From: Hirsutella rhossiliensis
Lineage: Eukaryota > Ascomycota > Sordariomycetes > Hypocreales > Ophiocordycipitaceae
NCBI RefSeq assembly: GCF_020360975.1
Contig: NW_025408672.1
Coordinates: forward strand, 744,001-808,000
Direction: 5' to 3'
DNA: 64,000 nucleotides
Shown here: piece after piece, positions 50,401 through 62,852 of the stretch
How the letters are laid out: each line of letters begins with the position of its first letter
Numbering within the stretch: the first letter of the stretch is position 1
Translations under genes and position numbers: made by a program
The notes under the pieces: generated by a model
What the model was told of the DNA's origin: nothing
Database searches by the model: none
What the model saw: only the letters and a program-made list of their open reading frames with translations

Positions 50401-51324
50401 AGTCTTAAAAAGAGGTCCTAGATAAGGAAATAAAAAAAGAAACCGATATTAAAGTAGTCGAGGATAACGCTAACTTTAAAGAAAAAGAAGAAGAGGAAGC
50501 TATTAGATTAGATAATCTAAATAAAGAAGGAGACTATAGGAAAGCGGTAGAGCTAAAATACGCTTACCTCCCTACGCCTCCTCTTATATAAGAAGAAGAT
50601 CTAAAAGTAGCTTTTTCTATTAGTCTTTCTATCTTAACCTTTAAGGGGGTAGGAAAGGCACCTCTCTTAAAGGATTACCTAGCTACCTTTTTATCCTTAC
50701 TTCGAGAAGTAAAGGAAGGTATAGGGCCCGATATAGTTATTAAAGAAGACTAACCTCTCCCTTATTTCGATCGTTTTTCTAACTTCTATCTAACGCCTAT
50801 AAAAGACGGTTCCTATAAAGTATTTATAGTAGGCCGGCTTTTTAAGCTTCTATTAGTAAGGAAGGTATATAAAAGAGACCTCCTAGACCTACTAGTAAAC
50901 TAAAAGTAGCTAGAAAAACACCCTTTTAAAGACTAGTTTATCTAAGCCTAGAAAGACTACCTAGCCTTATATAAAGAGATAGGGTCTTTTAAAGAGGTCC
51001 TTAAGGAAAAAGTAAGAGGAAAATAAGTCCTTAGCTATAAGTAGGTCTTTATCTATAAGACTAATAAATATAGCTTCCTTTAAAAGTATAAAGCCTAGCT
51101 AGTTATTTATAAGAACTAATAGGAAAAAGGGGATCTTTTAACTAAGGTAACTACCTTAATTAGGATGTCTTTTTAGACCCTTATAGCTATAGTAGTAGAA
51201 TTCGACCTTAAACTTAATTAGGTAGATACTATTAACGCCTTTATTAACTACCCCCTTAAAAAAGAAAAAGTTATCTATATATACTTTCTACTAAGCTTTT
51301 AATAGCTAGGAAAAATTCTATAGC
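47405..51324 (+). pseudogene. gag-pol relic of Copia C2, first part
   Basis: Collinear with C1 from 14,970 to about 18,880: gag, Pro/Ala-rich spacer (about 48,280-48,420), integrase and the start of RT (EFDLKLN near 51,198-51,220). It breaks at the Gypsy D target ATAGC and resumes at 58,205. Differences from C1 are mostly C/T and G/A. Confidence 0.82.
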
Positions 51325-51522
51325 TATTATAAGGTAGGTAGAGGGTTATACTATAGGTGCCTTTTATTATATTATAATAATAAGCTATATAGGATCTAAC
51401 TATACGCTACGCCTACCGCTACTAAATATATATTTATATATATAGCCTACCTTACCTTATAACGCTATTAGCTAAGGTCTAGGCTAATACTTAGACCTAT
51501 ACTAAGGGTAAATACCCTTATA
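51325..51522 (-). repeat. 3' LTR of Gypsy D
   Basis: 198 bp, same length as its partner; mostly transition differences. Confidence 0.9.
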
Positions 51523-51766
51523 TAAGGTCCCTACCTCTCTCTTTATAAGCGGTCCTTTATAATATTAATCCTATACCTTAGCGTATAGCTAGGAAGTAAA
51601 TAACTTACTAGCGCGCCCTTATTACTCTTTCCTCTTAACTATACTATTATTATTAATATTAGTAGTAATAGCTATAACTATAACTATAAGTCTCCTAGCG
51701 CTTAGCTATACGCTACTACCTATATATAAGCTAACTTATACCCCCGTTAGTTATTTAAATAATTTA

Positions 51767-52740
51767 ATATATCCTCCCCCGCCTTATTTTACTTCTCTAC
51801 TAAGATCGATAACTTTATCGATCGCGCCCTTACCTCGCCCGCTACCTTACTTACTGCCCCCGCCGCCTTAGTCGCGCTTACCGCCGCTCCGCGCTACCCG
51901 CTGCCTAGCTTCTTAGCTATTAACTTTACTACCCGCGCCGCTACCGCCCCCGCTATACTCTCCGCTACCGGCCGCCGCAATAACGATAATAATAACGATA
52001 ACGACGATAATAATAAGCGCGGGTCCTCGCCGCCCTCCTCTATAAGCCCCTTTACCCTTATTCTCGCGAGTATTACTAACTCCCTATACTAGTATAAGCG
52101 CGCTATAGCCTAAGGCGCTACTCGCGATTCCTCTTATATATAGTATACTTTATAGTCCCTCCCCTACGCCGCTTAGGCCGGCCGCCCTTAAGGCAGCTAC
52201 TTCCTATACGCTTAGGCTAGCTACGCCTATAAGCTTACGCTACCCGTCCTTACCTATACTACCGCGGCTTAGAGTGCTATAGAGCTAGGTAAGGACTAGA
52301 ATAAGGCTAAGCGCGCCTTAACCGCTACCGCCGCCGCCTACTATAACTTATAGTTCTTTAAGCGCGCCGCCCTTATACCTAAGTATATAAGCTCCTTTTC
52401 CTATACTCTCTACGGCGCTAACTCTCTCTCTCTTAAGGGCACCGTCGCCGCCGCCTTAGCCGCCCCCGCTACCTCTACCGCCGCCGCCTCTACTACTACC
52501 GGTACCGCCGCCGCCGCCGCCGCTATCCCTAACGCCGCTGCCGTTGCCGCTTAGCTAAGTAGCTTAGAGGGCTAGACCTATGCCCTTAAGGCTAGGGCCG
52601 TGCCTTATACTAAGGAGGAGGATAAGGAGGAGGATAAAGAGGAGGATAAGGATAACCTTTTAGTAGTTAAGACCCCGCTAAAAAAGAAGGCCCCCTAGGC
52701 CTAGTCTATACGCCCTTAAGCGCGCCTATAAGGGCTAATA
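51767..52740 (+). pseudogene. Antisense accessory ORF of Gypsy D
   Basis: One plus-strand frame runs about 300 codons with few stops, all TAA/TAG. The start may be the ATA (former ATG) at about 51,767. Deduced features: a STKIDNFIDRAL string near the start, an N/D-rich segment (about 51,990-52,015), SPFTLILASITNSLY, an Ala/Thr-rich stretch (about 52,440-52,550) and an acidic KEED repeat (52,606-52,655), ending with LKKKAP. Order and tail match the Gypsy A frame at 9970-10,840. It is convergent with gag-pol. No known domain was recognised. It is too degraded to express. Its function in the live element is unknown. Confidence 0.55.
52606..52655 (+). repeat. Repeat of about 15 bp encoding KEED units
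   Basis: About three tandem copies of AAGGAGGAGGAT in the antisense frame of Gypsy D give an acidic-basic tail. Gypsy A has a similar but less regular K/E/D/N tail. Confidence 0.65.
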
Positions 52741-52899
52741 CGATTTATTTATACTACCGCTAACCTAAGTGCGCCCCGCTTATTATCTATAGTCGCGGTA
52801 TCTATAATATATACTTATAGCTTATACTAGCGTAGCGACTACCGCGGGCCCGGTACCCCGCCGCTTCCTTAAGGGCGGGGCGTAGTCTCCCTTATATCT

Positions 52900-55800
52900 T
52901 AGGGTACTAGCCGCTTTACCGCTAAGGGGGTAGCTTCTCTCGCCGGGCCGTTGTTCTCCTCTATTAGCCTATAAAGGGCCTCGAACTTATTTAGAGCTAC
53001 CGCGCCCTCGAACTTAGAAGCTAGCTCCTATATTAAGTCTTAGTAGCCGCGCTACTTAATAAGGACTTTACGCTTCCTACCGCGGCCTATATTCTTTTAA
53101 TAGGCTACTTATAACTCCTTTACTAAGAACTCCTCCTCCCCTTTAATAAGGATAGTAGCTAGTTAAGAATCCGCTATCTCTTAGCTTAGTAAGGGGTCTA
53201 TAGTAGCGCGATAAAAGAGGTTAACGTTAATTATATTATAGATACTAAAGGGTAGCCCCTTTAGCTCTATAGTCTATAAACTTAGTACCCTCTTTACTAT
53301 ATACTTAGTATATAGCTAGTCGAGCTTTTTCTTTAGCCTCGTTAACCTATAGTTATAGAGGTCTAGCTAGACCTTATCCCTCGCCGCGAACTTATTTATA
53401 GGATCCTATAACTTATTAGCTTACCGCTCTTAGTCTTAGGCGGTAGACGCTATTAAGGATTAATAGAACTTTATAATTTATTATAGCTTTTATATAAAGG
53501 TAGACGCCCTACCCTTTAAGGAGCTAGCTAGGTAGCGCTCCGCGCTTATATCTATAGTAATAGGCTACGCTAACGGCGGTTTAAACCTATTTAGCGCGAG
53601 GAAAGGGGATATACTAATAAAGGAGTTTAACCTACTATTAAGCGCTATCTAGGCTATAAGAAGCTACTTATCTTAGTCCGCTTAGTTATAGGCTATTACC
53701 CTTTAAAGGTAGGCTTATACTTCCTAGTTAAGGCGTTTAGGCCCCTTATTAGTCTATATATAGTAGGCTATACTTAGTAACTAAGTAACTTAGAGTAGCT
53801 TATAGAGGTACTATTAAAAGCGGCCGGTTTAATTAATACCTTTATTACTAATAATCGAGGCTAGCTATTAGTAAAAGCGGGCGTAGTATTAAAGGAAGCG
53901 CTTAGTATAAGCCTCTACTTCTATAGATAGTATCGGCTTTAATACTACCTCCTTACTTAAACGGTCCTTAATTACCTAAAGATTATAGTTACCGCTTACT
54001 ATAAGGGGGAGGTCTATAATAAAGTCTATCTATATATATATATAAAACTAGTTAAGGACCGGTAGTAACTTTAATAGCCCCCTTTTAAGCGCTTACTAGA
54101 TCTTAAAGCGGATATAGATATTATAGTTATAAAGGAAATAGCGGACGTATAGTACTATAAGCGGCTAGTAAAAGTCCTAGCTAATCGCTACTAGCGTGCC
54201 CTCGTAGCTAGGATAGCTAATTACGCTTAAGTCGTAGATTATTTATATAATCCGCCCTCTTAACCTATCCCGCTCTTTAACTTCTAAGGGGGCCGCCCTA
54301 GCTATAGCCTCTATTATCGCCGGCGCGCTTAAGACCTATAGCCTAGCCTTATAGCGAAGGTAGCTATAAGGGTCGATATAGTAGTCGCTTACTTAGACTT
54401 TTAACCTAAGGCCGCGGTTAAGGGAGCGCGCCCTTACCTTTATAGCGCGGCGTATACTTATATATATACTATCTTATACTACTAGCTAGTCCTATAGGCG
54501 TTAGAGCTCCTTATCTTAGAAGATACGCTAAGGGACGTTAGGCGTACCCTTAGGGGGGGCCGGGACCCCGGCCGCTCCTAGGGGGTTACCCTCTGCCCTT
54601 AATAAAGTAGCGCTAAAGTAAGTCTAGAGCGCCTTATCCGGGATTATCTATATATCTTATATATTAAGGTCTATAAAGGTAGGCCGGTCTTACTCTCTTT
54701 ATAAGAGGGCGTTTAAGACTATAGCCTCCTTACTTAGTCTATACTTAATATAGAACTAAAAGCGTAAGAGATACTCTACCTAGCGCGCCTACCGCTCTAA
54801 GAGATACTATTAAGTTATAAAGTATTTAAGGTTCTTATAGTCTATAAAGATCTTAAAGCTCTTATAGCTATAGAGCTCCGCTTACTACTACTTAAGGTAG
54901 TTAATAATTGCTAATATCTCTTTATTATAGATTAAGTAGTTCCTCTCTACCGCGGTAAGCTTATACGAGTAAAACGCTATAGGCCTCCTTTACCCTTTTA
55001 CTTCTTAGGATAGGGTTCCCCTAAGTATATAGCCGCTATAGTCCGCTTTTATAGTTAAGAGATTATCGAAGCCCTACTATAGTAGTACTAAGGCCTATAA
55101 AAATAAGTCCTTAAGGGCTTAGAACGCCTCTACTTATATAGGTCCCTAAGAGAAAGGGGCCCTATCCCCTATTAGCTTATTAAGCGGTAGCACGATCTAT
55201 AAGAACCCCTTAATAAAGACCTAGTAGTATTTAGCGAAGCTAAGGAAGCTCTATATACCTCGTTACGATATTAAGGTCGCTTAGTCGCGGATAGCTTAAA
55301 TCTTAGCTAGGTCCGCTTATATACCTACGCCCGCGATAATAATAAAGCTAAGGTATTTAACGCGCTTAATGCTAAATTTATATTTATCTAGGTCTAGGTA
55401 TAAGCCGTGCTCTACTAAGCGGTTTAGTACCTTTTATACCTTTTATATATAGTCTTTATAGCTCTTACTTAAATAGATAAGAATATTATCTATATATATA
55501 AACGCGAACTTATCGAGGAAACCCTTAAGTACCTAGTTAATATAATATTAGAACGTAGCTAGGGCACCTACTAAGCTAAAGGGGGTAACTATTTACTTAA
55601 ATAAGCCGTATCTTATATAAAACGCTATCTTCTACTTCTCCCCGTACGCTATTTATACTTTATAGAACGCTTAAACGATATTAAGCTTTATAAACTACTT
55701 CGCCTTTACTAGGTTATAGAGGGTTTCTCCTATAAGTAAAAGGAGGTACCGGTCTAGGTATATAATTACGTTTAACGCTTAGTAGTCTATATAAAAGTAA

Positions 55801-57750
55801 AGTCCCCCCCTTAGCTTCTATATAAATAGGACTAGAGCCGCCGCCTTAGAGGAGCTAGCCTTAATAAATCCCTTATCGAGGAGGTCTATAAAGGTCTTCT
55901 TTAATACTAATAGTTCCTTTCGTAATATACTATATAGCGGCCTAAACGGTAGGGGAAGCTCCTTACCGTTATCCCTTATATAAAGCGGTAATAAGTAGTC
56001 TACGCCTAGCTTATAGGGGTTTAACTTATTAGCCTCGCTCTTTTAAAAGAGTAGTAGTAGGTTATAGAACCGCGGCGGGATAGCTTACTATAGCTCCTCT
56101 TTTAATATAGGGCGCTTTAGTTATAGCGCTTTCTTAATATCTACTAAGCTAACCGCGTAGATCGACGCTATAGCTATAGCTAGCCCTTTCCGCCTATAGA
56201 TTTACCGTATCGTGCCTATAAATACCGAGGCTAAGACTTCCTAAGCGTCTTATAAGTTAAGTAGGGCGTCCGGCGCTCCCTCCCTACTACTATACTAGAC
56301 CTAGGACTATATAGGGCTAAACTATAGCCTCCCCTTATACGGCACTAAATATAACTTTATATACGTTAACTATAGCTTCCTAAGAATTAAGGGAAATATA
56401 AGCTAAGGGACTATATATACTACTAGTAGCCGCGGGAGGCTATTAACCTCCGTAGCTACCTAAGCGACGCCTTTAATAACCGCGCCCTTTATCGCGGCTA
56501 AGGCGCCCTTTATATACCTAAGGCGAATCTTCTTTACTAGTAAGCGTAGCTTAAGGGCTTTCGCTTTATTAATTATAGCGGAATACTAGTAACCCTTATT
56601 TATAAGGGCAAAGAAAAAGTAAGTCTAGTTAATAATAACTAATATTAAAGTAGGTTCTTCTTTAATATACCTTACTAGGTCCTCCTTAGCTAGTATTAGC
56701 TTACTAGGCTCTAGGGCCCGCCTTTATACTAGAGCTAAGCTTTTCCCTCCGCTTTATATATAGTAAAGGTTCCCCTATCTCCTTTATCGTCGGATTTTAA
56801 TAAGGCGCGGGTAACCTATATCTCTACTAGCCTCTTTACTAAGAGGTAAGGGTAAGACCTAACTATATATATACTTACGCCGTAACGTATATAGTAGCCC
56901 TCTTTACGTTATTTATTAATTTCCTTATAAGGCACCTACTTAGCTATCTTACCGGACTACGCCGCTAGCGGAGCAGCTAGGGTCTTACTATTACCGCGCC
57001 CCTTAGGGCGTATAGCCGCTATATAGACGTCGCCGTCTATATCGACCGCTAACTTAGGAGTAGGCCCGGGCGTAGATAGGCTAAGTAGGGAGGAACTATC
57101 TAGCCTATTAGTCCCGCTTAAGGCTAAGCGCTTATATAGCTTTTAAAAGCGCGGCGTTTACTTATATCTTTAGGCTACCTTTATAAGGCGGGCTACGTAG
57201 CCCTTATAGGTAGAGGGCATTATAATAAGGATAAGTAGCTCTTAGAGCGCTAGGGAGATCGAGTTCTATAGCTAGGTAAGCTTAGCGCCGTCCTCCTAAG
57301 TAGTATTACCCGCCGCCTAGGTTAAGGTCTCTTTAAATTCCGGTAAGAACTCCTTAAAGGACTACCCCTCTTACTAAGTAAAGGTCTATAGCCTATCCTA
57401 TGCCTTCTCCTATTCCTATATATTACTAAAGGCATAGACTAGGTAGTTAAAGAATACTTAGGGGTCTTTTATCCCCCTAAGACCGCCCCGCTCTTAGAAG
57501 CCCGCTACTCGCTATATCTAGGGCTCTAGTAGTATATATAGGAGCGAGAACTAAGCCGTCTCCTTATAGCCGTTAAGGCCTTATTTTTAGTTAATATAGT
57601 ATTTTGCTATTAAGCGGTTAAGGAAGAAGTAAAAGGTCTCTAGCTTACTATCTTAGGTAGGCTAAGGTAGTAGCTTCCGTTTACCGAGGGCCGCCTTACG
57701 CTCCGACCTCTTAGTAGTAAGGGGCGTAACTATCGGAGCTAGCGTTAAGA
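52900..57750 (-). pseudogene. gag-pol relic of Gypsy D
   Basis: Minus strand, from gag (57,750-56,900) through protease, RT (about 55,500), RNase H and integrase (about 53,000-54,300). The gag part has the retrotransposon gag signature; interruptions are at former Gln codons. It is more legible than Gypsy A. No zinc knuckle or chromodomain could be identified with confidence. Confidence 0.8.
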
Positions 57751-58006
57751 GGGTATTAAGGATCTAGTATAAGGTTACTTATTAGTCTAGGTCTTATAAT
57801 ATTTAGTAAAATAGCTTTATAAATCGGGCTTATTCGTCCTATTACTACTAGGTCTCTTTATATAAGTATTACTAGTATAGCTCTTCTACTTATTACTATA
57901 GCTATTAGTACTAAGCTTCTTCTTATAGTAGCTACTACTACTACTACTATTATAGCTAGTACTACTAAGGTTTTAATATTAGGTTTAATATAAGGATAGC
58001 TTATAC

Positions 58007-58204
58007 TATTATAGGGTAGGTAAAGGGTTATACTATAAGTGCCTTTTATTATATTATAATAATAAGCTATATAGGATCTAACTATACGCCGCGCCTACTA
58101 CTACTAAATACGCGTTTATATATATAGCCTACCTTACCTTATAATACTATTAACTAAGGTCTAGGCTAATACCTAGACCTATACTAAGGGTAAATACCCT
58201 TATA
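58007..58204 (-). repeat. 5' LTR of Gypsy D
   Basis: 198 bp; TSD ATAGC follows at 58,205-58,209. Confidence 0.9.
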
Positions 58205-60093
58205 ATAGCTTAAGGAAGCTCTATATAAACTATAAAGATTACCCCTTCTTTAGTAATAGTATTTAATAGGTTCCTTTAAAGCCTTAGGCTTTAAGAAAGT
58301 CCCTTAGAAACTATATATAATATAAAAGGGTAAAATTATAGTCTTCTTTTATATTAATAATATTATCTAGGCCTACTTAAAAGAGAAAGAAGTAACTACT
58401 AAGGAGGCTATATAAGGCCTATAGTAAAGGTATAAAATAACTAAGCTAGGGGAGCTAAAGTAGTTCCTAGGGATTTAAATCCTTTAAAATAGGTCCTAAT
58501 AAACTATCTAGCTTACCTAAGACGCCTATATCGATAAGGTTAATTATAAATTCCTCCTTAATTCCCTCGATAAGAAGCTTCCCTCTATACCTATATTAAA
58601 TAAAGAGCTTTTACTTAATCTATCCTTTTAAGCTAGGTAGTAAGAGAAATACCTATACTAATAAAAGGTAGGCTCCTTACTTTTTTTAGCTATTTCTACT
58701 AAACTAGATATCTCTTTTACGGTCTCTTAGCTAGCTAGGTATAACTAGAATCCTAGCCTTAAGTACTAAGAAGTAGTAGACTAAGCTATCCTTTATCTTT
58801 ATTTAACGAGATTATATTATCGCGTATACTATATACGTTAATTAACGCTGTCGCTTATATCTAATAGGCGGCTACTACTTTTTTCGTAATAGTTATAAGC
58901 CCGGGCGGAGGGGTTACCCCTCTAGGAACTTCCCGGTAACTATATACGTACTTCTTCTAGCTAGCCTAGCGCGCACTACCTAAAAGGCCCGAGGTTCGAG
59001 TCCCGCCGGAGCAATTACGCGGTATTAGCATAGGGCCTACCTATATAAAAATTCCCTCTATAGTCTAGGATATCTAAGTATCCTAGGACGAATTAACCTA
59101 GTATCCCTAAGGGGGTATATCGCGTATACTATATACGTTAATTAACGCTGTCGCTTATATCTAATAGGCGGCTACTGCCTTTTTCGTAATATATATAGTT
59201 TACGCCTAAGAGGGTAGGGAAGGAAGAAAGTAGCTATTAAAATCTTCCTTTATTTAAGCGATTCGTCCTTTATAGATAATTCCTTAGATAGAAAAAGCTT
59301 ATAAAGGTATATTATATCCCTTTTTAGAGGAACTATTACTTAAAGAGCTTAAAAATAAGCTATTATTATAACTTTAAGTATAGAGGCAAAGCTACTAGCT
59401 CTTTTAAAAGCGTTAAAAGAGGCGATTTTCCTTAGCTAGCTATTAATATCTCTATAACTATAAATTCCGTCCTTATTAGCTATAAAATATAATAATATAT
59501 AGACTATATAAATTCTTTTAAAGGAAAATAGTAAGCTATTAACCTAGCTATAGTATATCGATATCTACTAGTATTAGCTATAGTAAGAGGTCTAAAAGGG
59601 ACTTATTTCCGTTTATTAGGTTCTAATAGTATTAATAAAAGCTAATAGTCTTATAAAGCCCTTACTAAAGTAGAAGCTAGCTGTCTTTTTATAGTAAATT
59701 AGGCTAAAAGACGTTTAAAAGAAGCTATCCTTAAAAGCCCGCCTTAAGAGTCTATAAGAAGAGCTAATAGTACGTAAGAGGAAGGAGACGTCTATAGCTA
59801 AAGAGAGAAACTAGGATTAATCCTAAAGGAAGGCTCTAAGCTTAATTAGGACTTATTCTTTTTAAAGACCCCCTTTTTAAAGACTTATCCTTAAAGAAGC
59901 CCCCCTTTCTTATAGGCCTTAATTTCCTCCTTAAGCCCCTTTTTCCTAAAAAGTAGGTCTAAAAGAGCTTAAGGCTAAAACCTAGATTTCTTAAGTAAGG
60001 GATAAGTATAGACTAAGAACTCCTCTATATACTTACCGGCCTAATTATTTAGCTTTACCTTTTCTTTAAGGGCAGGCTATAGCTAAGGGGGTA
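58205..60093 (+). pseudogene. pol relic of Copia C2, second part (RT and RNase H)
   Basis: It continues C2 from the Gypsy D target. The RT core reads FFYINNII at about 58,340-58,375, both catalytic residues altered or adjacent to changes. RNase H is at about 59,400-59,450. It is interrupted by T1 at 58,818-59,191. A purine run and TA precede the 3' LTR. Confidence 0.82.
58818..59191 (+). mobile_element. Miniature LTR element T1 (TRIM-like)
   Basis: 374 bp with 74-bp LTRs (58,818-58,891 and 59,118-59,191) starting TATCGCG and ending CGTAATA, and TSD TATAT (58,813-58,817 and 59,192-59,196). After the 5' LTR comes GTTATAAGCCCGGG (half-tRNA-Met primer site). Before the 3' LTR come CTAAGGGGG and TA, exactly as in T2/T3. 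The interior shares GTTATAAGCCCGGG...CTTCCCGGTAACT with T2 and carries a perfect B-box GGTTCGAGTCC (near 58,992-59,002). The LTR itself differs from T2/T3 except for its start. No coding capacity. Confidence 0.87.
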
Positions 60094-60569
60094 TATCGCG
60101 AAGTATAGCTTAATTTTATAGTTCTTAGAGATATCCCTTAGTATAAGGGACCTAGGAAGCTAAAAAACCGGTTTTAAAGAAGGAGCTAAAAGGAGGTATA
60201 AAGAGGAGGTTAAGGGTAAGAGGGGAAGTAAAAGTAGCAATAGCTTCCTATAAAGGTAGCGATAGATAAGACGGATATATTAGTAACGGCTAGAATAAAG
60301 TAGAAAAACTAGTAAAAAGCTTAGTAGTTAAGAGGATATTAAAGGCCTCTTTAAATAGGATCTTCTTTATTAAGTAAGATACTAAATAGGTATAAAGAGG
60401 GGCGTTAGATAAAGGAAAGAAGGAAAATTAAGGTAATATAATAATTACTCCCTTATTATAATTACTACCCCTATAAGAATTAAATATCTCTACCCTACCT
60501 ATCTAACCCCTTACTTTTTATTTTACCTTTATATATTTTTATATACTTCTTATATCTCTCTTTATAAGA
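60094..60569 (+). repeat. 3' LTR of Copia C2
   Basis: 476 bp, starting TATCGCGAAG and ending CTTTATAAGA. Confidence 0.88.
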
Positions 60570-62852
60570 ATAATAGGAATATAAGGGAAAATATTTAAAA
60601 CCCCTTTCTTAGAAAAACCTTAGTAGGAAAAATCCTAGTTATAGTTATAATAGTTCTCCTCTTCTTAGGTAAACCTTTATAATAAAAAGGCCTTATAAAG
60701 TTATTATAGGAAACCTTTAATAAGGGAAATCCTTATTTTTATAAGTTATTTTCTATTAATAGGAAACCTTTTTAAAGGAAAAACCTATTAGTTATATATA
60801 AAGGAAAAGCTAAGAAAGTAAAAGATAGCTAAAAACCCTTTATTAAAGGGATATATACTTTTCTTTTTAAGGCTCTTTTAATTCCTTAAGGGAAAGAAGC
60901 TCTTAGAACTTAAAGAATCTTTCTCTTTTTAGTTCCTAAGTAAATATATTAGTAATATTATATTTAGATTTAATATAGAAAATCCGGATCTTCTTCTCCT
61001 TCATATTCTCTTAAGTATAAAAGTAGGCTATATCTATATACTTTATCTTTTTATAGAATTCCGGATTTTTAGTTAATTTAATAGCTACCTTATTATTTAT
61101 TAGGATAGGAGGTATAGTATTAAAAACCTTAATAGATAAGCTATTATATATAGAATAAAATAGCCGATTTAGATATAAAGCTTCTTTATTAGCCTCCTTA
61201 AGGGTAATAAGTTTAGCTTTATAAGTTAATAGGGCTATAGATCTTTACTTTTAGCTAGCTTAACTTATAATATTTTTATAAATATAGAAATAGTATTTAG
61301 AAACGGATTTTCTATTTATAAGGTTAAACGCCTAGCTAGCGTTAGAATAGCCTTTTATAAAATTATAAGTATAAGGGATATTATAGTAATAAATTATCCC
61401 TAGGTTAGGGTATTTATTTAAATATTTCTTAATAGTATTTAACGCTTTAAAATACGTATTATTTAGTTTAGAAGTAAATCTAGTATAGGAAATAATAGTA
61501 TATAGAATATCTAGCTTACTTATTATAGCTAGATATAATAGAGCCCTTATTTCCCTTTAGTAAATAAGGATTTCCTTTTATAAAAGCGTTATAGTAGCCT
61601 TTTTAAGCTTTACTCTTACTATAGTAAGAGTATTAAAAGTCCCTAAGGCTTCTTTATTATATTCTCGTATTTTATTATAAATATATATTTCCTAGGATAT
61701 AAATATCTCCTTTTTACTTTAGTTTATAATTATATATACTCTTAAGAAGTCTTTTAGTTCGCTTAAAGGCTAAACCTTTATATAATCTACTATATTTTTA
61801 AGTAGATTACTTATTATACCTTTATTAGGCCTTATTATTAAGAGGTTATCTATATAGATTACTATTATAATTATATATTATATATTTATAAATTCCTATT
61901 TATTTATAAGAAGGGCCGAAAATCCTATCTTAGCTAAAGAAAAGCTAAGATAGTTATACTAAAGCTTTAAGTTTTATTTAAAGCTATATAATACTTTCTT
62001 TAATTTTACTACTAGCCTTTTCCTTTTATATAGCTCTAGGAACTATAAATAGCTAATATTATACTTATACTAGTTTTTATTAAACTAGTCTTTAAGTATT
62101 AGCTCTTCGTAGCCTATAAGGATTTATATATAAATATCTATATCTATTTCGGTATATATAAAGGCATTTTTTATATTATATTATAGTAGAGCGTAATTAT
62201 TAGAAATAGCTATTATAAGTAGTATTTTAATAGATTTAGGTCTTACTATTATAGAAAAGGTTTTTAAATAATCTAGGCTATAGACCTAATTAAATCCTTA
62301 TACTATATAACGGGCTTTATATTTAATAATATTATTATTATTATCCCGCTTTAATTTATAAACTTAACGGCCGCTAAGGGCCTTCTTATTACTAGGAAGA
62401 GGCTTTAATTCCTAGGTATTTTAGTTTAAGAGCTCTTTTATTTCTAGAAATATAGCTCTTTTCTATTCTATAGCTTCTAAGCAATTTATAGCCTATTTAA
62501 ATATTTTAGGCTCTATAATATCCTTATTTTCTAGTAAAGATAGAATAATCCCTTTACTTTTACTATTTAATATATTATTATTATTAAGATTATACTAGGG
62601 ACCTAGCTAGAGGTATCTAAAACTTCGATATTAAATAGGAGGGAAAAACTAAAGTGCCTAAAGGAAAACCCTCCCCTCTTTTAGTATAGGTCTACCTTAA
62701 ACGAGGTCTTAATAATAGTATATAAGAAATTTACGCTAGCTACTACGGGCTTCTCCCGCGTATTTACTTTTCGGCGTAGGCCCTCTTAAGCTATAGCCGC
62801 TTCTATCTTAAGCGGCCGCGGCCCAGGCTCGCTAGCCTAGGCCTAGGGTTAT
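60570..62852 (-). mobile_element. Copia F interior (pol relic), truncated
   Basis: Minus-strand Copia with RT core IYIDNLLI at about 61,843-61,875 (ancestral YIDDLL) and RNase H at about 61,000-61,700. It joins to 46,821-46,910 and LTR E2 across the insertion of C2. Further upstream (right), 62,590-62,725 is the inverted repeat G, and 62,730-62,852 is GC-richer DNA of unknown origin. No 5' LTR was found before C3 starts. RIP includes loss of most CpG. Confidence 0.75.
62590..62725 (-). repeat. Repeat module G, copy 3 (inverted)
   Basis: The complement matches 30,800-30,955, including GAGGGTTTTCC and CACTTTAGTTTTTCCCTC (less mutated here). It ends in a (TAA)n tail. Confidence 0.6.

Larger units (their letters stand above)
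51325..58204 (-). mobile_element. Gypsy LTR retrotransposon D
   Basis: 6880 bp with two 198-bp LTRs (51,325-51,522 and 58,007-58,204), starting TATTATA and ending CCTTATA, and the perfect TSD ATAGC (51,320-51,324 and 58,205-58,209). gag-pol is on the minus strand, so the 5' LTR is on the right. gag is readable at about 57,050-57,450 (strings FFNYLVYAF, EGxSFKEFLPEF, MPSTYKGY). The RT core IYIDNILIY is at about 55,480-55,510. RIP damage is milder than in A: CpG is frequent and stops fewer. A plus-strand frame lies between pol and the 3' LTR. It sits inside RT of Copia C2. Confidence 0.92.
46911..60569 (+). mobile_element. Copia LTR retrotransposon C2 (host of Gypsy D and T1)
   Basis: LTRs 46,911-47,404 and 60,094-60,569, with the perfect TSD ATAAT (46,906-46,910 and 60,570-60,574). 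The interior matches C1 on the plus strand. It is split by Gypsy D at 51,325-58,204 (inside the RT domain) and by T1 at 58,818-59,191. Without these it is about 6.4 kb. The primer site GTTATAAGCCTAGG follows the 5' LTR. It is heavily RIPped and inserted in minus-strand Copia F. Confidence 0.92.
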
